A DNA stretch of 64,000 nt. Origin: Arenicola marina (taxonomy: Eukaryota; Annelida; Polychaeta; Arenicolidae). Below, piece after piece: positions 37,555 to 50,300 of this stretch. The stretch is from NCBI GenBank assembly GCA_964019135.1, contig OZ025248.1, positions 55,917,670 to 55,981,669 on the forward strand, given 5' to 3'. Below the pieces are notes generated by a model. It was given only the letters and a program-made list of their open reading frames with translations, was not told where the DNA came from and made no database searches. Made by a program: the position numbers and the translations under genes. Within the stretch, counting starts at the first letter, position 1. Each line of letters opens with the position of its first letter.

Positions 37555-37692
37555 CAAAAACTTGGCCCAAGAAGTCTCTCTGGACAATGAGATGGGGTTG
37601 GATGAAACCTGCCCTAGAAACACGTATCTGGGGCCGAGCCCGCGGCCTGTTGATCTGGAGTTCAACCTGCTTACCAACTGAGCTTGGGAGGC
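37555..37692 (-). repeat. tRNA-derived SINE, copy 1
   Basis: On the minus strand AAGCTCAGTTGGTAAGCAGG resembles a tRNA D-arm/A box. AACAGGCCGCGGGCTCGGCC resembles the B-box region. The body GCAGGTTTCATCCAACCCCA matches the copies at 38983 and 43640. Confidence 0.6.
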
Positions 37693-37738
37693 TCACTTCT
37701 ATTTCATTTTACATCGATTTTATCTGACACACGAAGCA

Positions 37739-37945
37739 GGGGGCGGATCTATGGGAGGGGGGGGGGGTATGTGTAGCCCCCCACCCCCTTGATGAAATGA
37801 AATACATCGCAGTGACATTTCGTAGATGTGCACCCATAAAATCATAAGGTGTAGACCCCCCCCCCCCACCCATCGTAAAAAAGTGGACCCTCGGTCATCC
37901 CCCTCGGTTGCAAGTCCCTTTGCAAATTCCTAGATCCGCCCTGGA
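37739..37945. mobile_element. GGGCGGATCTAG-type MITE, copy B
   Basis: GGGGGCGGATCTA at the left and TAGATCCGCCC at the right form terminal inverted repeats around about 200 bp. Shared interior blocks: GAAATACATCGCAGTGACATT, GCACCCATAAAATCATAAGG, GTGTAGACCCCC and a C tract. Confidence 0.75.
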
Positions 37946-37963
37946 AGCGGCGTGTGACATCGC

Positions 37964-38277
37964 AGGGGCGGATCTAGTCTAGGAATTTGGAAAGGCGGGG
38001 GGGGGGGGGGGGCGGTGGGGGAGGGGGAGAGGTGCGACCGGGGTTTCTCAAAAAACTAATTTTACAACCGGAAGGGATATTAGTCCTTAGCGTCCCCTTC
38101 ATTGAGTGGCGTGGGTTGTACCCCCCTTCCCTCCCCCCTCTTGAATCCGGCTCGCGTCACTTTGCGATGTACATGGATTTCGTCGGAAAGACAGACTTTT
38201 ACAGTATATGCCCAATTTCCTAAGGGGGGAGGGGGCGGTTGCAACCCCCATAACCCCCTTCCCCCTAGCTCCGCCCC
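37964..38277. mobile_element. GGGCGGATCTAG-type MITE, copy C
   Basis: The ends GCAGGGGCGGATCTAG and CTAGCTCCGCCCCTGC are near-perfect inverted repeats. CATCG flanks both ends of the CAGG...CCTG unit. The interior has a 16-base G tract, GTGCGACCGGGGTTTCTCA, GATTTCGTCGGAAAGACAGAC and GGTTGCAACCCCCATAACCC. It lies in tandem with copy B, 18 bp apart. Confidence 0.8.
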
Positions 38278-38982
38278 TGCATCGCGCCACTATTTAATTT
38301 GATACCGATTTTGCATCACACGGACCATCGCCAGTCCTGCCTGTGTATATAATACATTGAACCACAACATCATTGTTTCCAGGCAGAATATCATGGGAGG
38401 TGGGTGAGGGCCACATTTTCAGTATCGATCCCCAATTTCGGAGTAATCTCCTAATGTATTCGGGACCACCTCACCCAAAAGTGGACCCCCCCCCCCCCTT
38501 TTCCTCCCCTCTCTTCTATGTTAATGCAGCAAAAAGACCCGCACCCGGCTGCACTCTGTGCACTTGTACCCAGGCTTTTATCGTACCGCGAAATCACTTT
38601 AATATCGGTTGAAGGCGTTCGTACGTGCATTATGCAGGGGTCGACTCGAATATCAGAGCAAAACGGTAATTCGGTGTCTATCTTGGACATTAAACACGTA
38701 CACGGTCATTGACTGAGATGATAACGAATAGACGTTAGAATATTTATGTGTTGGCGGATTCCGCTCCCCCCCCCCCCCCTCCCCCCTCCCCCAGTGTTCG
38801 TCAAGTGTTCGCCAGCTTCGATGGTTGTGCAGTGCGTATGTAGAGCCCACTCTGGGGGAGACTGGGACGAGGGGGTGGAGGTAGAATACCCTCTGGCAGC
38901 CATTACATATCTCAGTCGGTAAACAAGCTGCGATGTAGCCCCAAGTGACGTTGGTTTCACGCAACGCGTGCGGAGAACTGTC
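38278..38982. other. Intergenic, with further C tracts
   Basis: C runs near 38487 and 38767 sit in sequence that may hold diverged MITE pieces. No gene seen. Confidence 0.3.
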
Positions 38983-39140
38983 TCATATGGGGCTAGCTGC
39001 GATGCAGATCAACAGGTCGTGGGTTCGGACTCTGGCTCTGGCATCTGGGGTATGTTTCATCCATTGTCCCGGGGAGGCTGTTTCGCCCACTTTAGTCTAG
39101 CTCTCCGTGTGCACAAAGATGGCCTAAAACACCAACATCA
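38983..39140 (+). repeat. tRNA-derived SINE, copy 2
   Basis: GGGGCTAGCTGCGATGCAG, then AACAGGTCGTGGGTTCGGAC (B-box-like GGTTCGGACTC), then the body GGGGTATGTTTCATCCATTG shared with copies 1 and 3. Confidence 0.6.
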
Positions 39141-40477
39141 TACAGTTACCTCTTAACCTTGGCGACGACCAATATGTCAGGATTACGTCATACATGGGTC
39201 GCTATGACAACACGTGATCGCTTCTCCAACTCACCCCTCCCAACCTCCCCTATCCCCGATCCCTGACAAGTCCTACAAGTAGATCTATTAATAGATGTGT
39301 AGATCTAGTAATAGAGGAGGCTTACCTGACGTTAGGCAGGGATAATAAAGAGAGATCTAGAATCATGGCGGCTCGGCGGAGGTGCACCTTGTTCGGTGTA
39401 TCGGTGAACCAACATGAACAATTCTTTCATCGTTTCTTTCGCACAAAAGGACTCTCATCCCCCCGTGTGACCTGGCCCACTACCTTCTTCCATTCCCCGA
39501 CGGCCTTCGGACAGACCGACCGCTGAGTATACAACCCACACACAAGTTAAGGAATAATTTGGCGACTTCATCGTTGTCGTGAATTAGTCCTAAGTCAAGT
39601 CAAATATCATTTATTTAAACCAAGTGTACACAAATCTGGCTGACATACAACAAGTCGAGGAAGAAACAAAAGTAAATAAATAAATAGAAAAGTACACACT
39701 TGGTTCGGGAGACTCCAACTAAAACCCAAGCTGGGTTGCTGGCGTTGGAGCCACCCAGATATTTAATAGAAGAGAAAGAACATCGCGGCATATTGAACTT
39801 AATGTCCCACCACCACAAAAAAAGAAAGAAAAAAAAAACCTACATGGGTCGCTATGACAAAAAATACGTTTCATTGCAAGTAACGGCATAACGTCCCCCC
39901 AGTCTCCAAACAGACGTGTTTTGCTTCTGGCCCTTCGTTTAGCTGTTTTGCCAATACTTGGCTCCTGGATTGCTCAGCTCCAAACTGATCAAACGTGTTC
40001 CAATAACTCGTATGTCACTCACACGGTGGAGCCACTTCTCACTCAGAGTTCTGAGATTGCGGCTTGTACGAGCAACAGACCGACGGATGGTCGAGCAAGC
40101 GACTGGGTATGTTAGCAAGCGACCCGATTGTCTAAACCAGAAATATAACCAGAAATATACACGTTTGATTAATAAAATCTGACCTTCATTTCATCGAATG
40201 TGTTCTTAACCAGAATAATTTGATGCCGCTTGTTAAAATGTATTTCTCTCAGCTATTTTTGTCAGCGGATATGTCTTCTCTGGTGATTATGACGTCGTTA
40301 ATCAGCATGTAAGTAGGCCTAGTTCGTAAGAGCGCGTTGAAAGCGGCGGAAGTTTTATATGAATTTTATGTTTAACGTCACAGTAACGGACGATCACATA
40401 GAAGACCCCACTTAGGGGTCATCTATGTGCTGCCACCTGGTGAGGTGTTATGGAACCAGGCTTGGCCCAGTAAAGAA
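39141..40477. other. Intergenic, nothing recognised
   Basis: Short A-rich runs near 39820-39840 and small duplications (TACATGGGTCGCTATGACAA at 39192 and 39841). The 20-base exact duplication 650 bp apart may mark the ends of an unrecognised element. No gene found. Confidence 0.35.
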
Positions 40478-43028
40478 GGACGCCATACGGGACGCCATAC
40501 GGGACGCCATACGGGACGCCATAGGAGACGCCATACGGGACGCCATACGGGACGCCATAGGAGACGCCATACGGGACGCCATACGGGACGCCATACGGGA
40601 CACCATACGGGACGCTATACGGGACGCCAGTTGAGACGCCATACGGGACGCCATACGGGACGCCATACGGGACGCCATAGGAGACGCTATACGGGACGCC
40701 ATACGGGACGCCATACGGGACGCCATACGGGACGCCAGATGGGACGCCATACGGGACGCCATACGGGACGCCATACGGGACGTCATACGGAACGCCATAC
40801 GAGACAACACACGAGAAGCCATACGAGACGCCAAACGGGACGCCAAACGGGACGCCATACGAGACGACATAGGAGAAGCCATACGGGGCGCCAGATGGGA
40901 CGCCATACGGGACACCATACGGGACGCCATACGGGACACCATACGGGACGTCATACGAGACGCCATACGGGACGCCAGTTGAGACGCCAGATGCGACGCC
41001 GTACGGGACGCCATACGAGACGCCATAGGGGATGCCATACGAGACACCAGACGGGACGCCATACGGGACGCTATACGGGACGCCATAAGAGACGCTAAAC
41101 GAGAAACCAGGCGCGACGCGTTATGGGACGCCAGACGAGACTCCATACGGGACGCCAGAGGGGAAGCCAGACGGGCCGCAAGACAAGATGTCGCACGGGA
41201 CGCCATAAGAGACGCCAGACGAGACGCCAGACGGAACGCCAAATGGGACGCCAGATGGAACGCCAGGCAAGCCGCCAGACGTGATGCCAGATGGGAAGCC
41301 AGACGGAACGCCAGATGGGAAGCCAGATAAGACGCCAGACGGAATGCTAGATGGGACGCCAGACGAGTGGCCAGAAAAGACGCCAGATGGGACGCCAGAC
41401 GGAACGCCAGATGGGACGCCAGACGAGACGCCAAACGGGACGCCATACGAGACACCAGACGGGACGCCATACGGGACGCCATACGGGACGCCACACGGAA
41501 CGCCATACGGGACGCCAGACGGGACGCTATACGGGACGCCATACGGGACGCAATACGGGACGGCATAAGAGACGCTAAACGAGACACCAGGCGGGACGCC
41601 ATATGGGACGCCAGATATGACGCCCAATGAGACGCCAGACAAGCCGCCAGAGTGGCCGCCATACGGGACGCCAGACGAGACTCCATACGGGACGCCAGAG
41701 GGGAAACCGGACGGGCCGCAAGACAAGATGTCACACGGGACGCCATAAGAGACGCCAGACGAGACGCCAGACGGAACGCCAGACGGGACGCTATGCGAGA
41801 CGGCAGACAAGACGCCAGATGGGACGCCAGATGGGACGGCAGACAAGACGCCAGATGGGACGCCAGATGGGACGCCAGACGAGACGCCAGACTGGACGCC
41901 AGACGGGACTCTGGACGGGACGCCAGACGGGACGCCAGACGGGACGCCAGACGGGACGCCAGACAGAACGCCAGACGGGAGGCCTGACGGGACGCCAGGT
42001 TTGACGCCAGACGTGACGCCAGACGGGACGCCAGACGGCACGCCAGACGGGACGCCAGACAGAACACCAGACGGCACGCCAGACGGGACGCCAGATGGGA
42101 CGCCAGACGGGACGCCAGACAGAACGCCAGACGGGACGCCAGACGGGGCGCCAGACGGGACGCCAGATGGGAAGCCAGACGGGACGCCAGACAGAACGCC
42201 AGATGGGAGGCCAGACGGGACGCCAGACGGGACGCCAGACGGAACGCCAGGTGGGACGCCAAATGAGACGCCAGACGGAATGTCAGATGGGACGCCAGAC
42301 GAGTCGCCAGACAAGACGCCAGATGGGAGGCCAGACGGAACGCCAGATGGGACGCCAGACGAGACGCCAGACGAGACGCAACACGGGACGCTAGACGGGA
42401 TGCCAGACAGGACGCCGGATGGGACACCAGACGGGACGCCAGACGAGACGCCAGACGGGACGCCCGACGGGACGCCAGACGGGACGGCAGACCAGACGCC
42501 AGATGGGACGCCAGATGGGACGCCAGACGAGACGCCAGACTGGACGCCAGACGGGACTCTGGACGGGACGCCAGACGAGACGCCAGACGGGACGCCCGAC
42601 GGGACGCCAGACGGGACGCCAGACAGAACGCCAGATGAAACGCCAGACGGGACGCCAGACGGGACGCCAGACGGGACGCCAGACAGAACGCCAGACGGGA
42701 GGCCAGACGGGACGCCAGGTGGGACGCCAGACGTGACGCCAGATGGGACGCCAGACGGCACGCCAGACGGCACGCCAGACAGAACACCAGACGGCACGCC
42801 AGACGGGACGCCAGATGGGACGCCAGATGGGACGCCAGACGGGACGCCAGACAGAACGCCAGACGGGACGCCAGACGGGACGCCAGACGGGACGCCAGAT
42901 GGGACGCCAGACAGAACGCCAGATGGGACGCCAGACGGGACGCCCGACGGGACGCCAGACGGGACGCCAGACGAGACGCCAGACGAGACGCCAGACAGAA
43001 CACCAGATGGGAGGCCAGACGAGACCCA
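40478..43028 (+). repeat. 12-bp minisatellite, about 210 copies
   Basis: The proximal third is (ACGGGACGCCAT)n and the distal two thirds (GACGGGACGCCA)n, differing mainly by ATAC versus AGAC. The unit is a multiple of three and almost free of stop codons. Very long repetitive frames therefore run on both strands (TPDG, ASRM/ASRL and SGVP tetrapeptides). Segmental duplications show inside: 41141 recurs at 41681 (540 bp, 45 units), and 41893 recurs at 42541 (648 bp, 54 units). Nothing supports translation. Confidence 0.95.
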
Positions 43029-43639
43029 GTGACCTCCGCTGAACCCGGTTCGTGAAACAAAGCTCTGAGTGCGTCAGTTTGTTTCTCTGAATTTGGTGTT
43101 ATGCGCCGTCATTCAACAACATCCGTCCTGATCGTCGCTTTCCCTTCAAATATCCAGCTTAAAGATCGGGGGAATACATCAAGAATACATGCAACTTTCC
43201 GTACAGTATTAAATATTAGTGCATGTTGTATATATAGCTCACATTCATCGGATTTTTAAGTTCGAATGTGAAAATAGATCTCTGCATATAATATTATCAA
43301 TGATAATGCAACCCTACGCGCTCATCGCTTGGCGGCGCCACCGGAGAACGATTAAAAGGAAATCGCCGTATGACCTATCTTGGCGTACTAATATCTTTGA
43401 TATTATACAGCTTTATAACTTTTGAGTTATCCCCAAACAGAGACAGAGAGAGAAGGAGAGCCATAGAGTTACATACGCCCACTGTACTTATCTAGAAATG
43501 TGTGCTATACAGATATATTGAAATATAATGTAAGTTTCTTCGGACACGGGTCTTCACATAAGAAACTGTTTCCTGGTTAATAAAACGGCACCCACGGAAA
43601 GTACTTTGAGAATGAGAATGACGAAAGCGCCATAATTTA
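43029..43639. other. Spacer between arrays, nothing recognised
   Basis: Ordinary AT-rich sequence with no exon, RNA gene or repeat identified. Confidence 0.35.
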
Positions 43640-43830
43640 GGTCAACTAGCGGCACGAGAGGCTACATTGCGTGATGTGTATGAGTTTCCCAGCTTCAGTG
43701 GGTCAGGCAACCTCACGCACAGTGAAAGGGGGATAGATGAAGCATGCCCCAAATACAGGTGCCAGGATTCGAACAAACGACCTGTTGGTTTGCAGCTCAC
43801 TCCTACAATTGAGTTCCGATGAAGGCTGTA
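43640..43830 (-). repeat. tRNA-derived SINE, copy 3, followed by (TA)n
   Basis: On the minus strand AACAGGTCGTTTGTTCGAAT gives a good B box (GTTCGAATCC). The body GGGGCATGCTTCATCTATCC matches the other copies. A (TA)11 run abuts the head side at 43829-43850. Confidence 0.65.
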
Positions 43831-44308
43831 TATATATATATATATATATACATAGTCTTCTTTTTATTTGACTTGAACTTGGGTCTCATTCGATCGGGCC
43901 TTTGTCCATTTATTTTGTTTGCTCCACCCACAACCGTGCGAAGCGTTGCCAAGCGTGACGCGAGAGTTGGCCAGACTTGTCACAAAGTGAGACATCGGGT
44001 AGTGGTGGGGAGAGATCAGTGGATGCCAATTTGTACCTTTTATCAATTACAAAACTTAAACTATAGCGCTTTGCTTTAATAGTTTTCACGCCAATTTCAC
44101 ATTATTCGTGTGGCCTACGGGGGCTACTGACGCACAGGAACCGTTATGTTTCAAAATATGGCGAAACCGATAAGGGGGCCTCTCATTGAAATGTTTCTAG
44201 TTCTATAACGAACATGGTGAAATATATAATGTTTTTTTTTGTTTCCTGATGCTCCTCAAATGTGAAAACTATGAAAATCGAGCGAGACAAAGAACAACAA
44301 CCCGTGGA

Positions 44309-47300
44309 AGGGTTGTGATGTCAAGGGGGAAGGGACGATGTACGAAAAAGAGGTTTATGTTAGGGGGGAATCTGTGTTACGACACAGAGGGTGATGCTAA
44401 GAGAAAGAAAGTTAGGTCAAGGGGACCGGGTGATAATAAGAGAATACTGGTTATGTTAAAAGGTTATGCTAAGAGAAAAAGGGTTATGTTTAACAGGCTA
44501 TGCTAAGAGAAAAAGAATCATGTTAAGAGAGATAGGGTTATGTTAAGAAAAATAGGGTTATGGTAAACGAAATAGGGTTATGTTAAGAGAAATAGGGATA
44601 TGTTAAGAGAAACATGGTTATTTTCAGGGGAAGCGGGTTATGTTTAGAGAAAGAGGGTGATGTTAAGGGGGATTGGGTGATGTTCATAGAAAGAGGGTGA
44701 TGTTAAGGGGGATTGGGTGATGTTCATAGAAAGAAGTTGATGTTGAGGGTGATTGGGGGACGTTCATAGAAAGAGGTTGATGTTAAGCGTGATTGGGGGA
44801 TGTTCATAGAAAGAGGGTGATGTTAAGAAGGATTGGGGGATGTTCATAGAAAGAGGGTCATGTTAAGGGGAATTGGGTGATGTTCATAGAAAGAGTGTCA
44901 TGTTAAGGCGAAATGGGTGATGTTCATAGAAACAGGGTGATGTCAAGGGGGACTGGGTGATGTTCATAGAAAGAGGGTCATGTTAAGGGGAATTGGGTGA
45001 TGTTCATAGAAAGATGGTCATGTTAAGGGGAATTGGGTGATGTTCATAGAAAGAGGGTGATGTGAAGGGAGATTGGGCGATGTTCATAGAAAGAGGGTGA
45101 TGTTAAGAGCGATTGGGTGATGTTCATAGAAAAAGGGCCATGTTAAGGGGAAGCGGGTTATGTTTAGAGAAAGAGGGTGATGTTAAGGGGGATTGGGTGA
45201 TGTTCATAGAAAGAGGTTGATGTTAAGCGGGATTGGTTGATGTTCATATAAAGAGGGTGATGTCAAGGGGGATTGGGTGATGTTCATAGAAAGAGAGTGA
45301 TGTTAAGGGGGCATGGGTGATGTTCATAGAAAGAGAGTGATGTTAAGGGGGATTGGATGATGTTCATAGAAAGAGGGTCATGTTAAGGAGAATTGGGTGA
45401 TGTTCATAGAAAGAGCGTGATGTTAAGGGCGATTGGGTGATGTTCATAAAAAGAGGGTCATGTTAAGGGGAATTGGGTGATGTTCATGGAAAAAGGGTGA
45501 TGTCAAGGGGATTGGGTGATGTTCATAGAAAGAGGGTGATGTTAAGGGGGATTGGGGGATGTTCATAGAAAGAGGGTCATGTTAAGGGGAAATGGGTGAT
45601 GTTCATCGAAAGAGGGTGACGTCAAGGGGGATTGGGTGATGTTCATAGAAAGAGTGTGATATTAAGGGGAAATGGGTGATGTTCATAGAAAGAAGGTGAT
45701 GTTAAGGGGGATTGGGTGATGTTCATAGAAAGAGGGTGATGTCAAAGGGGATTGGGTGATGTTCATAGGAAGAGGGCGATGTTAAGGGGGATTGAGGGAT
45801 GTTCATAGAAAGAGGGTGATGTCAAGGGGGATTGGGTGATGTTCATAGAAAGAGGGTGAAGTCAAGGGGGATTGGGTGATGTTCATAGAAAGAGAGTGAT
45901 GTTAAAGGGGATTGGTTGATGTTCATAGAAAGAGGTTCATGTTAAGGGTGATTGGGTGATGTTCGTAGAACGAGGGTGATGTCAAGGGGGATTGGGTAAT
46001 GTTCATAGAAAGAGGGTGATGTCAAGAGGGATTGGGTGATGTTCATAGAAAGAGGGTGATGTTAAGGGGAATTGGGGGATGTTCATAGAAAGAAGGTCAT
46101 GTTAAGAAGATATGGGTGATGTTCCTAGAAAGAGAGTGATGTTAAGGGGAATTGGGTGGTGTTCATAGAAAGAGTGATGTTAAGGGGGATTGGGTGGTGT
46201 TCATAGAAAGAGTGATGTTAAGGGGGATTGGGTGATGTTCATAGAAAGAGGGTGATGTCAAGGGGGGATTGGGTGATGTTCATAGAAAGAGAGTGATGTT
46301 AAGTGGGATTGGTTGATGTTCATAGAAAGATGGTCATTTTAAGGGGAATTGGGTGATGGTCATATAAAGAGGGTGATGTCAAGGGGGATTGGGTGATGTT
46401 CATAGAAAGAGGGTGATGTCAAGGGGGATTGGGTGATGTTCATAGAAAGAGGGTCATGTTAAGGGGAATTGGGTGATGTTTATAGAAAGAGGGTGATGTC
46501 AGGGGGGATTGGGTGATGTTCATAGAAAGAGAGTGATGTTAAGGGGGATTGGGTGATGTTTATAGAAAGAGAGTGATGTCAAGAGGGATTCGGTGATGTT
46601 CATAGAAAGAGGTTGATGTTAAGGGGGATTGGTTGATGTTCATAGAAAGAGGGTGATGTCAAGGGGGATTGGGTGATGTTCATAGAAAGAGGGTGATGTC
46701 AAGGGGGATTGGGTGATGTTCATAGAAAGAGAGTGATGTTAAGGGGGATTGGTTGATGTTCATAGAAAGAGGTTCATGTTAAGGGTGATTGGGTGATGTT
46801 CATAGAAAGAGGGTGATGTCAAGAGGGATTGGGTGATGTTCATAGAAAGAGGGTGATGTTAAGAGGGATTGGATGATGTTCATAGAAAGAGGGTCATGTT
46901 AACGGGAAATGGGTGATGTTCATCGAAAGAGAGTGATGTTAAGGGGGATTGGGTGGTGTTCATAGAAAGAGGGTGATGTCAGGGGGGATTGGGTGATGTT
47001 CATAGAAAGAGGGTGATGTTAAGGGGGATTGGGTGATGTTCATAGAAAGAGAGTTATGTTAAGGGTGATTGGGTGATGTTAATAGAAAGAGGGTGACGTC
47101 AAGGGGGATTGGGTGATCTTCATAGAAAGAGGGTGATGTTAATGGGGATTGTGTGATGTTCATAGAAAGAGGGTCATGTTAACGGGAAATGGGTGATGTT
47201 CATAGAAAGAGAGTGATGTTAAAGGGGATTGGGTGAAGTTCATAGAAAGAGGGTGATGTCAGGGGGGATTGGGTGATGTTCATAGAAAGAGGGTGATGTT

Positions 47301-50300
47301 AAGGGGGATTGGGTGATGTTCATAGAAAGAGAGTTATGTTAAGGGTGATTGGGTGATGTTAATAGAAAGAGGGTGACGTCAAGGGGGATTGGGTGATCTT
47401 CATAGAAAGAGGGTGATGTTAATGGGGATTGTGTGATGTTCATAGAAAGAGGGTCATGTTAACGGGAAATGGGTGATGTTCATAGAAAGAGAGTGATGTT
47501 AAGGCGGATTGGGTGATGTTCATAGAAAGAGAGTGATGTTAAGGGGATTGGGTGATGTTCATAGAAAGAGAGTGATGTTAAGGGGGATTGTGTGATGTTC
47601 ATAGAAAGAGGGTGATGTCAAGGGGGATTGGGTGATGTTCATAGAAAGAGAGTGATGTTAAGGGGGATTGGTTGATGCTCATAGAAAGAGGTTCATGTTA
47701 AGGGGAATTGGGTATGTTCATAGAAAGAGGGTGATGTTAAGGGGAATTGGGGGATGATCATAGAAAGAGGGGCATGTTAAGGGGATATGGGTGATGTTCA
47801 TAGAAAGAGAGTGATGTTAAGGGGGATTGGGTGGTGTTCATAGAAAGAGTGACGTTAAGGGGGATTGGGTGATGTTCATAGAAAGAGAGTGATGTTAAGG
47901 GAGATTCGGTGATGTTCATAGAAAGAAAGTGATGTTAAGGGCGATTAGGTGATGTTCATTGAAAGAGGGTGATGTCAAGGGGGATTGGGTGATGTTCATA
48001 GAAAGAGGGTGATGTTAAGAGGGATTGAGTGATGTTCATGGAAAGAGGGTGATGTCAAGGGGGATTGGGTGATGTTCATAGAAAGAGAGTGATGTTAAGG
48101 GGGATTGGGTGATGTTCATAGAAAGAGGGTGATGTTAAGGGGGATTGGGTGATGTTCATAGAAAGAGGGTCATGTTAAGGGGGATTGGGTGACGTTCATA
48201 GAAAGAGGGTCATGTTAAGGGGGATTGGGTGATGTTCATAGAAAGAGGGTGATGTCAAGGGGGATTGGGTGATGTTCAAAGAAAGAAAGTGATGTTAAGG
48301 GGGATTGGGTGATGTTCATAGAAAGAGAGTCATGTTAAGGGGGATTGGGTGATGTTCGTAGAAAGAGGGTGATGTCAAGGGGGATTGGGTGATGGTCATA
48401 GTAAGAGAGTGATGTTAAGGGGGATTGGGGGATGTTCATAGAAAGAGGGTCATGTTTAGGGGAAATGGGTGATGTTCATAGAAAGAGGTTGATATTAAGG
48501 GGAAATGGGTGATGTTCATAGAAAGAGGGTGATGTTGAGGGGGATTGCGTAATTTTCATTGAAAGAGGGTGGTGTTAAGGGGGATTGGGTGATGTTCATA
48601 AAAAAGAGGGTGATGTTCAGGGAATTGGGTGATGTTAACAGAAAGAGGTTGATATTAAGGGGAAATGGGTGATGTTCATAGAAAGAGGGTGGTGTCAAGG
48701 GGGATTGGGTGATGGTCATAGTAAGAGGGTGATGTTAAGGGGGACTGGGTGATGTTCATAGAAAGAGGGTGATGCTAAGGGGGATTGGGTGATGTTCATA
48801 GAAAGAGGGTGATGTTAAGGGGTATTGGGTGATGTTCATAGAAAGAGGGTGATGTCAAGGGGGATTGGGTGATATTCATAGAAAGAGGATGATACTAAGG
48901 GGGATTGGGTGATGTTCATAGAAAGAGGGTGATGTTAAGGGGTATTGGGTGATGTTCATAGAAAGAGGGTGATGTCAAGGGGGATTGGGTGATATTCATA
49001 GAAAGAGGGTGATGTTAAGGGGGATTGGGTGATGTTCATAGAAAGAGAGTGATGTCAAGGGGGATTGGGTGATGTTCAAAGAAAGAGGGTGATGTCAAGG
49101 GGGATTGGGTGATGTTCAAAGAAAGAAAGTGATGTTAAGGGGGATTGGGTGATGTTCATAGAAAGAGAGTCATGTTAAAGGGGATTGGGTGATGTTCATA
49201 GAAAGAGGGTGATGTCAAGTGGGATTGGGTGATGTTCATAGAAAGAGGGTGATGTTAAGGGAATTGGGTGATGTTCATAGAAAGAGGGTCATGTTAAGGG
49301 GAATTGGGTGATGTTCATAGAAAGAGGGTGATGTCAAGGGGGATTGGGTGATTTTCATGGAAAGAGGGTGATGTCAAGGGGGATTGGGTGATGGTTATAG
49401 TAAGCGGGTGATGTTAAGGGGGATTGGGGGATGTTCATAGAAAGAGGGTCATGTTTAGGGGAAATGGGTGATGTTCATAGAAAGAGGTTGATATTAAGGG
49501 GAAATGGGTGATGTTCATGAAAAAGAGGGTGATGTTAAGGGAATTGGGTGATGTTCATAGAAAGAGGGTGATGTCAAGGGGGATTGGGTGATGGTCATAG
49601 AAAGAGAGTGATGTTAAGGGGGATTGGTTGATGTTCATAGAAAGAGGTTCATGTTAAGGGTGATTGGGTGATGTTCATAGAAAGAGGGTGATGTCAAGAG
49701 GGATTGGGTGATGTTCATAGAAAGAGGGTGATGTTAAGGGGGATTGGGGGATGTTCATAGAAAGAGGGTCATGTTAAGGGGAAATGGGTGATGTTCATAG
49801 AAAGAGGTTGATATTAAGGGGAAATGGGTGATGTTCATAGAAAGAGAGTGATGTTGAGGGGATTGCGTAATTTTCATTGAAAGAGGGTGATGTTAAGGGG
49901 GATTGGGTGATGTTCATAAAAAAGAGGGTGATGTTAGGGGAATTGGGTGATGTTAATAGAAAGAGGTTGATATTAAGGGGAAATGGGTGATGTTCATAGA
50001 AAGAGGGTGATGTCAAGGGGGATTGGGTGATGGTCATAGTAAGAGGGTGATGTTAAGGGGGACTGGGTGATGTTCATAGAAAGAGGGTGATGCTAAGGGG
50101 GATTGGGTGATGTTCATAGAAAGAGGGTGATGTTAAGGGGTATTGGGTGATGTTCATAGAAAGAGGGTGATGTCAAGGGGGATTGGGTGATATTCATAGA
50201 AAGAGGGTGATGTTAAGGGGGATTGGGTGATGTTCATAGAAAGAGAGTTATGTCAAGGGGGATTGGGTGATGTTCAAAGAAAGAGGGTGATGTCAAGGGG

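Noticed and set aside
37620..37692. Functional tRNA gene on the minus strand
   Set aside because: The acceptor stem does not pair and the T-loop is degenerate; the downstream body matches two other SINE copies.
40448..43060. 870-codon minus-strand open frame
   Set aside because: Entirely made of a 12-bp tandem unit whose length is a multiple of three and lacks stops; the start codon and end lie at the array edges, with no splice or homology support.
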